Assembly: GCF_000335475.2 (NCBI RefSeq)
Contig: NZ_ANAH02000020.1
Location: forward strand, 62,001-126,000
Length of the DNA stretch: 64,000 bases
Direction of reading: 5' to 3'
DNA from: Cystobacter fuscus DSM 2262
GTDB taxonomy: Bacteria > Myxococcota > Myxococcia > Myxococcales > Myxococcaceae
The notes beneath the pieces are model-generated. The model made no database searches. It was not told the origin of the DNA and saw only the letters and a list, made by a program, of their open reading frames with translations. The translations under genes and the position numbers were made by a program. Of this stretch, positions 45,301 to 52,300 are shown one piece after another. How positions within the stretch are numbered: the first letter of the stretch is position 1; each line of letters opens with the position of its first letter.

Positions 45301-47760
45301 CGCTCCCCGCTGGAACAACCGCACGCGGAACAGGGGCGCTCGGCGGAGATCGAACGGGCGATGGGTCCATTCCACCAGCCGCGCGTCGAGTTCTTCCTGG
45401 CTCCACGGCGTGGCGTCGATGTGCTGGACATCCAACGTGGACTCCGAGCGCACGCGCGCCACCGGTCTTCCCTCGACGGTCTCGAAGGCCGTGCGCAGGG
45501 CCGAATGGCGGCCCGTCAGGACGCGAAACGCTTCCCACAGGGTCTCCGGGTCGATTTCCGACACGACCCGCACGGCGAAGGACACGTTGTAGGCCGCGCT
45601 CGCTGGCGCCATCTGGTGGAGGAACCAGAGCGCCTGCTGGCCGTGGGACAAGGGGTGGCCGGCGCCGGAGTCCGAGGGGGCCGGGCGCCGCTGCGTGGTG
45701 ATGGCGGATTTGCTGGCGAGCCGCTCCAGCAGGTGCTCCGTGAGCCGCGCGATGCTGTTGTCCTCGAGGAAGACCTCCAGGGAGATGGCGACACCGAACT
45801 CCGCCTCCAACCTGTGCTGGAGTTCGGTCGCGGCCAGGGAGTCGAGGCCCAGTTGAAGAAGCGTGTGCTCGGGGTCCACCCGGGCGACGGGGACCCTCAG
45901 GGCTTGCGAGACGAGCCACCGCAGATGCTCGACCAACCGCGGCGGGCGTTCCGCGGGCGGCAGCGCGAGGATCTCTTCTGGCGCCAGTCTCGCCGTCTCT
46001 TCCACCGCATCCGCCTCGGCCTCGAGCACACTGGTGCCCACGGGCTCGAGCGTTCCCTTGAGGAAGCGCTCCCGGCAGGCGGCGCGTTGGATCTTCCCGC
46101 TCGACGTCTTGGGGATCTGCCCGGGTTTGAGCAGCACGACCGCGTGGGTCTGCAGCTCATGCTGCTCCGCGATGGCGCGGCGCATGGCGGTGGAGACGTC
46201 CTCGACGTTCACCGAGCGCAGCGCCACCCGCTCCAGCTCATGCACGACGACCAGCTGCTCGGCATCATTCACCACGACGGAGAACGCCGCTCCGCCACCC
46301 GGGTGGAGCGCGGGATGGCTCCGCGCGGCGGTGAGTTCGATGTCCTGCGGGTAGTGGTTTCGCCCCCGGATGATGAGGAGATCCTTCTGGCGGCCCGTGA
46401 CGAAGAGTTCGTTCCCCCGGACGAAGCCCAGGTCTCCCGTCCTCAGGAAGGGGCCCTCGCCCGTATCGCTCAGGGACGCGTGGAAGACCTCCTGGGTCTC
46501 CTTCGGCCGGTTCCAATAGCCCTGGGCGATGCCGCGCCCCGACACCCATATCTCACCGACCTGATCGGGCGCGCATCGCGTCCGCGTTCCGGGGTGGGCG
46601 ATGATCACCTTCGTGTCGAGGTGCGTCCTTCCCGAGCCAACCAATGACGTGCTCTTCGGCGTGACCGATGCCGCTGTTTCCACCTGGTGTTCTTCCAGCC
46701 GCTGCGAGTCGAGCGTGAGGAAGACGGGGGCTTCCTCGACGAGGCCGCCCGTGACCATGAGCGTGGCTTCCGCCAACCCGTAACAAGGATAGAAGAAGCG
46801 AGGCTGGAAGCCGTACGGGGCGAACGTGGAGGCGAAGAGCTCCAGCGTGGGTCGCCGGACGGGCTCCGCGCCGTTGTAGGCCATCTTCCAACAGCTCAGC
46901 TCGAGCCCCTCGCGCTGCTCCTCCGTCGTTCTCCTGACACAGAGTTCGTAGGCGAAGTTCGGCCCTCCGGAGTGGGTCGCCCGGTAGTGGGAGATCGCCT
47001 TCAGCCAGCGGATGGGTTGCTGGAGGAACGAAGCAGGAGACATCAAGACGGCTGGGAATCCCGTGTAGAGGGGTTGCAGGATTCCGTCGATGAGGCCCAT
47101 GTCGTGGAAGCTGGGCAACCACGTGACCGCCCTGTCCTCTGGCGTGAGCGCGAAAGCGCTCCGGATGCACTCGGAGTTGTGGATCAGGTTCGCATGACTG
47201 ACCATGACTCCCTTGGGCGTCGACGTGGAGCCGGACGTGTACTGGAGGAACGCCAGCATGTTCTCCTTGAGGGAGGGCCGCTTCCACGACGACGCCAGTC
47301 CGGTCTCGAGCTGATCGGTCGGCACCAACTGGAGCGCCTCGAACTCGGGGCTGCCCGCGAAATGGGCCGAGATGCCGCCCGTGAAGGCGGAGGTGGTGAG
47401 GACCAGCCTGGGCGCGGCGTCGGTCAGCAGGGCCTGGAGCCGCTGGACTTTCTGATTGCGCCTCGGTGGGTAGGCGGGAACCGGGATGAGCCCCGCGTAC
47501 AGACAGCCGAAGAAGGCCGTGATGAAGTCGAGCCCCGGCGGGTAGAGCAGCAGGGCCCGGTCTCCCACCGTGCCGTGGTTCTGCAGGAAGGCGGCGATGG
47601 CGCGCGCTCTCTCGTCGAGTTGTCCATTCGTGAGGCTCACGCCGCTCGTCGTGTCCTCATGCAGGAAGGTGAACGCGAGCTTGTCGGGCTGGTGCTCCGC
47701 CCTGTACGTCAGCAGGTCCACGAATGTCGCGAAACGATGATCGTTCGAGAAGGAGTTCAT
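42397..47760 (-). CDS. Starter NRPS, FAAL-ACP-C-A(Asn)-PCP
   Basis: The 1787-residue protein starts the chain. Residues 1-575 are a fatty acyl-AMP ligase (VPAYPPR, LQYTSGSTSTPKGV near 172, LPSFHDMGLIDG, RTGDLGFV). An acyl carrier follows (Ser in LGLDSLA near 640), then condensation (about 700-1130), adenylation (about 1150-1650, YTSGSTGRPKG near 1320) and a carrier (FFDLGGHSL, Ser near 1715). The condensation active site reads HHILVDF instead of HHxxxDG; His-His and Asp are kept. The code is D-A-T-K-I-G-E-V-G-K, eight of ten identical to the asparagine code DLTKLGEVGK. The module should make N-fatty acyl-Asn. ATG at 47760 with a GGAGAGG site is preferred over GTG 47796. The Lys/Arg-rich C-terminal tail may be a docking element. 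Confidence 0.93.
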   Translation of the reverse strand: MNSFSNDHRFATFVDLLTYRAEHQPDKLAFTFLHEDTTSGVSLTNGQLDERARAIAAFLQNHGTVGDRALLLYPPGLDFITAFFGCLYAGLIPVPAYPPRRNQKVQRLQALLTDAAPRLVLTTSAFTGGISAHFAGSPEFEALQLVPTDQLETGLASSWKRPSLKENMLAFLQYTSGSTSTPKGVMVSHANLIHNSECIRSAFALTPEDRAVTWLPSFHDMGLIDGILQPLYTGFPAVLMSPASFLQQPIRWLKAISHYRATHSGGPNFAYELCVRRTTEEQREGLELSCWKMAYNGAEPVRRPTLELFASTFAPYGFQPRFFYPCYGLAEATLMVTGGLVEEAPVFLTLDSQRLEEHQVETAASVTPKSTSLVGSGRTHLDTKVIIAHPGTRTRCAPDQVGEIWVSGRGIAQGYWNRPKETQEVFHASLSDTGEGPFLRTGDLGFVRGNELFVTGRQKDLLIIRGRNHYPQDIELTAARSHPALHPGGGAAFSVVVNDAEQLVVVHELERVALRSVNVEDVSTAMRRAIAEQHELQTHAVVLLKPGQIPKTSSGKIQRAACRERFLKGTLEPVGTSVLEAEADAVEETARLAPEEILALPPAERPPRLVEHLRWLVSQALRVPVARVDPEHTLLQLGLDSLAATELQHRLEAEFGVAISLEVFLEDNSIARLTEHLLERLASKSAITTQRRPAPSDSGAGHPLSHGQQALWFLHQMAPASAAYNVSFAVRVVSEIDPETLWEAFRVLTGRHSALRTAFETVEGRPVARVRSESTLDVQHIDATPWSQEELDARLVEWTHRPFDLRRAPLFRVRLFQRGARDHVLLLTAHHILVDFWSLMVLMGELPEVYASLKARQPVALATSASQPVDHANWQSALLEGPRGEELWRYWRKQLAGAPPVLSLPADRPRAPVQSDRGAVHVSRWDPRRVERLKAFATSRGATPYTLLLAAFQVLLYRYTGQEDIVVGSSVAGRTRAEFAGTVGYLVNQLGLRARLSHDLGFEQFLQQVRQTVLDALAHQEYPFALLVNRLRPGRDSSHSPLFQTMFLHEKPHRQQAISALVTREQDTSIQLGGLTLEPFALEHRAAQFDLTLKMTEGDDSLTASWEYNSDLFDAATIQRMNGHLQTLLDAILEQPGQTLGDLPLMSADEQRRLLIDWNDTRTSYPEDKCFHELFEAQAARTPDAIAVEYMDQRLDYRELNQRANRIAHQLIGLGIGPESLVGVCVHRSLELMVALLGVLKAGAAYVPLDPSYPAQRLAYVLEDAGVAALLTQRELLTKLPGRSVRTLCVDGDGDELVRNSPDNPRGRATPGSLAYIIYTSGSTGRPKGVMVQHRGLVNYLAWCEHAYAVDGGRGAPVVTSIGFDATITSLFTPLLAGKKVVLLPEQEELSALMNVLRAERDFSLVKLTPAHLDLLRNSMPAEQAAGGTRAFIVGGEALARESLAFWRTHAPETKIINEYGPTETVVGCCTHEVTSLAFASGNVPIGRPIANTQLYILDARLRPVPVGVSGELYIGGAGVARGYLHRPELTAERFICDPFSTEPGARLYKTGDLARYLADGKIEFLGRADDQVKIRGFRVELGEVEAALRLHPRVQDAAVVAQPEAGGGNRLVAYIVWKNPSGNTLPVEVRHFLAESLPHYMVPAAIVSLDKLPLTSHGKLDRTALPLPDNARPALEATYVRPSNDLEQLIAAVWQEVLQLDKVGVNDNFFDLGGHSLLAAQVRHKLEEQLKRDISLVQLLQYPTIRALAGFLARGHETSPETQGIQDRIKKQKQAHLAIRKKREHS

Positions 47761-47805
47761 CTGACGTATGCCTCTCCGGTCCACTTCTTGATTCACCGGG
47801 TACTG

Positions 47806-49209
47806 CTAGGGTGAGCATTCAGCCAGTTCAGCGGAGGTTCGACGGCCGGTGATGTCGTTGTCGGGTATCTCTTCCTCGAGGCGCCTGAGCCGTGGGGACG
47901 TGGCGGCGAGCAGGACTCCCAGAATCGACAGCAGTCCCAGGACGACGAAGAGCAGGGCGATCCCTCGGCCAGGTCCCGTTCCCAGCACCGCACCGACACT
48001 GGTGGACAGGGGCCCTTCGTGCCTCATGAGCGGCTCGAAGACGTGGTCCGCCAGGGGTCCCGCGAGCAGGAACGCGAGGGGAAGGACCCCTTGCGCGACC
48101 AGGAAGCGGATTCCGAAGACCCGTCCCTGGAGCGCCGCGGGAATCTTGCGTTGCCAGATCGTCTGCCCACAGCCGACGACGAGCGGGGTGGCGAAGAGCA
48201 CACCGAAGGCACATGCCGCGACGAGGAACGCCGACGGGCGCAGCACGCCGAGCAGCAGCAACGACACGCTCTCGACGAGCGCGAAGCAGAGCACGGCGCG
48301 AATCCGTCCACGCCGTGGTCCTCCCCACACCAGGAGGAGCACGCTTCCGGTGACCATCCCCAGGCCCGCGAAGGACATGACCCCGCCGAGTACGTGCATG
48401 TCGTTGAAGCCGAGCACGAAGGGCGTCACGAGGACCTGGGCGATTCCCAGGGTGAAGTTCATGAGCGCGAAGAGCGCGAGCAACCAGATGAAGCCCCTTC
48501 GCCCGCGGAGGTATTGCCAGCCACCTTTCGCGTCCGCGAAGACGCCCCGCCAATGAACGCGGGTGGTCGCGGCCCCCTGGGCGGGAGGGATATGGATGAC
48601 GAGAAGCATCGTGCTCGCGACGAGGAACGAGAGGGCATCGATGAGCAGGATCGTCCAGAGGCTACCCGCCGCCAGGATCGTCGTCGCGGCGGCTGGCGCG
48701 ACGAGCTGGCCAACGGCCGTGCCGAGGTGCACCGCGCCATTGGCCCGTCCGAGCTGCTCCGGGGGGATGAGCCGGGGACTCACGGAGGAGAGGCCCGGAA
48801 ACTGTACGGAGTTGCAGATCGAGGCGAGTGCCACGAGCGCCAGGATCAGCCAGAGCCGCGGGGCATCGGCTTGGACGAGCAGGGCGAGCGCGAGGGAGCA
48901 CAGGCCGGCGCCCACGTGTCCCGCGAGCATGGCCTTGCGCGCGGAGTGGTCAACGAGAACGCCCGCGAAGGGCGCGGCGAGTACTCCCGGAGCGAGCGTG
49001 GCCAGGGCCACCGCGCCATAGGCCGTCGTGGAGCCCGTGCGTTGATAGACCCAGAGGCCGAGGCCGAATGCCGTGAGTTGCGAGCCCAGGAGGGAAATGA
49101 GTTGCGTGAGGTACACGAGGACGAACGTCCTCGTGCCCGTCCGGGTGGGCTCCCGCCGCATCGGCTCCTCGGGAGCGCCAAGCGGCTCGATCATGGAGTT
49201 GGATTTCAC
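47806..49209 (-). CDS. MFS exporter of the cluster
   Basis: The 467-residue membrane protein has about 12 hydrophobic segments and the MFS loop motif DHSARKAMLAGH between helices 2 and 3, with a central hydrophilic loop (VFADAKGGWQYLRGRRG). It resembles the EntS/MFS_3 group of siderophore and small-molecule exporters (RANGAVHLGTAVGQLVAPAA, LQGRVFGIRFLVAQG). It probably moves the peptide product across the inner membrane. I chose GTG at 49209 because GAGGG lies 7 bases before it; ATG at 49194 is also possible. It sits between the PKS and the starter NRPS genes, 115 and 45 bases away. Confidence 0.85.
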   Translation of the reverse strand: MKSNSMIEPLGAPEEPMRREPTRTGTRTFVLVYLTQLISLLGSQLTAFGLGLWVYQRTGSTTAYGAVALATLAPGVLAAPFAGVLVDHSARKAMLAGHVGAGLCSLALALLVQADAPRLWLILALVALASICNSVQFPGLSSVSPRLIPPEQLGRANGAVHLGTAVGQLVAPAAATTILAAGSLWTILLIDALSFLVASTMLLVIHIPPAQGAATTRVHWRGVFADAKGGWQYLRGRRGFIWLLALFALMNFTLGIAQVLVTPFVLGFNDMHVLGGVMSFAGLGMVTGSVLLLVWGGPRRGRIRAVLCFALVESVSLLLLGVLRPSAFLVAACAFGVLFATPLVVGCGQTIWQRKIPAALQGRVFGIRFLVAQGVLPLAFLLAGPLADHVFEPLMRHEGPLSTSVGAVLGTGPGRGIALLFVVLGLLSILGVLLAATSPRLRRLEEEIPDNDITGRRTSAELAECSP

Positions 49210-49324
49210 CAGGTTTCCCTCGACACCTCGCCACCGCACCCATGTCAAACAAGGGTGCGAGGCGATGGAATCCATCGTGCGTCACAGCGCCGCGGAGAGG
49301 ACAACGCTCGAGCTCGCCGTCGGT

Positions 49325-52300
49325 TCATTCCTTCCGATCGAGGTTCTTCAGCACCTCGGTGAGCTTCTCCGCGCTCACTTCGCCCACGAGCGCTTCGTCG
49401 ATGGCGGAGGACAGACTCCGGATCGTTGGATGGCCGTAGATGCTCTTCGTGGAGAGCTTGACCCCGAAGCTCTTCCTGACCCGTGAAAGCAGCTGTGTGC
49501 CAATCAACGAGTCTCCACCGAGGTCGAAGAAGTTGTCGGTCGCGCCGATTCCCTGGATGCCAAGCAGTTCCTGCCAGATGTCGGCGAGGGTTTTCTCGGT
49601 TTCGCCCTCGGGAGGCTCGTAGGCATTGCCCAGTTGGGGACGGGCATGGCCCGGCATGGACGCGTTCGTCTCCCGGAGCGTCTCGATGTAGAGCTGTGAG
49701 AGGTCCCGGCCCTCTTGTTTCAACATGTCGAGGTAGTTGGACGTCGAGACCAGAACCTGGGGCAGGCGGCATCCCATCACGCGGCGGAAGACCTCCACGC
49801 CCTCCTCGGGGAGGATGCCGCGCTGGCGGAAGTCCTCTTCCTTCAGCTTCTGGAGGGCCCGCGGCGCCTTCGCGTCATAGGCCATGCCCTCTCCCCGCCA
49901 GACATCCCAGTTGATGCACGCCACGTGCGGGTAGCGGCGCGCCGCCCGGCTGGAGACGAAGGCATCGAGGAAGTTGTTGGCCGCCGAGTAGGCCACCTGC
50001 CCGAAGCCCGGCTCGAGCGACGACAGGGAGGAGAACAGCACGAGGAAGTCGGGTGGATTGTCCTTGAAGATCGTGTCGAGGACGAGCGTTCCGGTGACCT
50101 TGGGGGCGAGGACCCGAAGCAGCTCGGGTTGGGTCTTGTGCTGAATGCCTCCGTCGCCCAGGACACCCGCGGAATGAATGACGCCGTCGATGCGTCCGAA
50201 GCGCGTGGTGGCCCGCGCGACCGCGGCTCGCATCTGCTCGAGATGGGAGACATCCGCGCTCAGGACCATGACCTCGGAGCCCCGCGCCTCGAGCTCACGC
50301 ACGTTTCTCAGGAGCCGGCTGGTCGGATCCTCGGTGGGATGGGACCGCAGCCATGCGTCCCATTCACCGGGAGCGGGAAGCGGCGTTCGCTGGAGCAACA
50401 CGAGCCTGGCCTGGTAGGTCCTCGCCAGGTAGTCGGCCAGCGTCAATCCCACCTTCCCCAGTCCACCGGTGATGAGATAGGTGCCCCCCTGCTTGAGAGG
50501 ACTCGCGCTCGCAGGGGCTTGTTCCATCCGGACCGGCTCGGTCGTTCGTACCCAGCGATGGCCGTGACGGTAGGCGACGACGGGGTCGGACGAGCCGCTC
50601 CGCAGCTCCTCCATGAGCTGCTCCAGGGGCTCCCCGTCCCGGGGCCCTCGGGACGCGAGGGAGATGTCCACGCTGAAGCACTGGATGTTCGGGTACTCCA
50701 GGGGGATGACCTTGCAGGGCGCGAGGAGCAGGGCCTTCGCGGGGGAGATCTCCTCTCCGAGCACGTCCTGCATGTCGTTGGTGACCATCCAGAGCCGGAC
50801 CGGATCCGTCATCCCCAGGGACCCGAAGGACCTCGCGAGGTGGAGCACACTGTCGAGCCCGAGCTTTCGTGCTTCTTCCACCGAGGCGAGCGTCAGCTCG
50901 TCCTCCTCCGGACGGGACAGGCTCCATGCATGGACGATGGCGCTGGGGCGAAGGCCCTGGGCCTGCAACTCGCGCAAGAGCGCGTCGTAGTCGTCGGGAT
51001 GTTCCGCGTCGAGGGTGAACTGGTTGGGCCCATCCTGGCGGAAGCCCGCGCCGGCCTTCACGGTGACGACATGTTGTCCCCGCCGCTCGAGCCGCTCCGC
51101 CAACAGGTGGCGCTCCCGGTCTCCGTTGACGAAGAGGAGCCAATGCTCCGGAGTCGACTCCTCTCGCGCTCCATCCGGGATCGGCCGGCGGGACGAGCGC
51201 TTCCACGAGGGGACAGAGAACCAGTCGGCGATGTCTGCCTTCTTGGTCAGCCCGGTGGTCGGGGCTTGTTCGGCCTTCGGGGCCGCCGAGGGCACCGGAC
51301 AGGTGAATGCCGGACACACGGCCTGGTTCTCTTCGGACTGAGCGGCCAGTGGTGAGGCTTCCGGTGCGTGGGCCATCAGGACGTGCTGACCGAGGGTGTC
51401 GACGCCGGGGACGGCGATGGCGTTCACGAAGCCATTGGCCTCGAGCACCGAGCACCACTGGGTGGGGGTCAGGAAGGGGTTGCCCTGGTCCCGCTCCGGG
51501 TCCTCGACCGGATTCATCATCAGGCTGTACGTGATGGCGAAGTCCGGAGTGGGCCGTGTCAACTCGGCGATCAGCACCACGCCTCCCGGTGCCAGGAGGG
51601 AACGAACGTGCTCGAGCGCGACGTGGATGTCTCGCACGGCGTGGAGCACGTTGACCGCGACGATGACGTCGAAGGCCTGGCGTGGGTGACCCTGCTCCTC
51701 GGGGGGCCGCTCGATGTCCAGCGGTTCGTACTTCACGAACGGGTAGGCGCTGAATTTCCGTTCGGCCTGTTTCAGGAACAACGCGGTCAGATCCGTGAAC
51801 GTGTACTCGGTTCGATCGGCGGGCAGCAGCGGCAGGAGGGTGGCCGTCGCGATACCCGTTCCGCCACCAATCTCGAGCACCCGGAGCTTCGTCGAGGAGG
51901 GGAGGCTCTTGGCGAGGGACTCCACGCCCCGGCGCAGAATGGTCGTGTAGTGCGTGTGCAATCCGAATTCGGTCTGGGGCTTCTCGCTCGAGCCTTCCAG
52001 GACGAAGGAGAAGAGCTCGGCCGGTGTCTGCTCACCGCGCAGGACGTCCTTCAGTGCATCGCCGCACTGCCGCACGAGGTCCACCACTTGCGGTGTGTGG
52101 CTCCATCGGGCCTGGGCGTTTGCCAGGAGGGGAACAACGGACTCCTCGGTGCAGGGACGGAGCGCCCGGTAGCGTCCCGCGTCATCCCGCTGGAGTTGAC
52201 GGGCCTCCACGAGGACTTCCAACCAGCGGGACAGCAGTTGCTCGTACCGCGGGAGGATCTGGCATCGGGCGAGGAGTTCTTCTCGCGTCAGTGCTTCGTC

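Noticed and set aside
42571-46647. Very long plus-strand open frame opposite the starter NRPS
   Set aside because: It is the antisense shadow of a well-supported NRPS gene in high-GC DNA; its translation is Arg/Gly/His-rich and has no domain.
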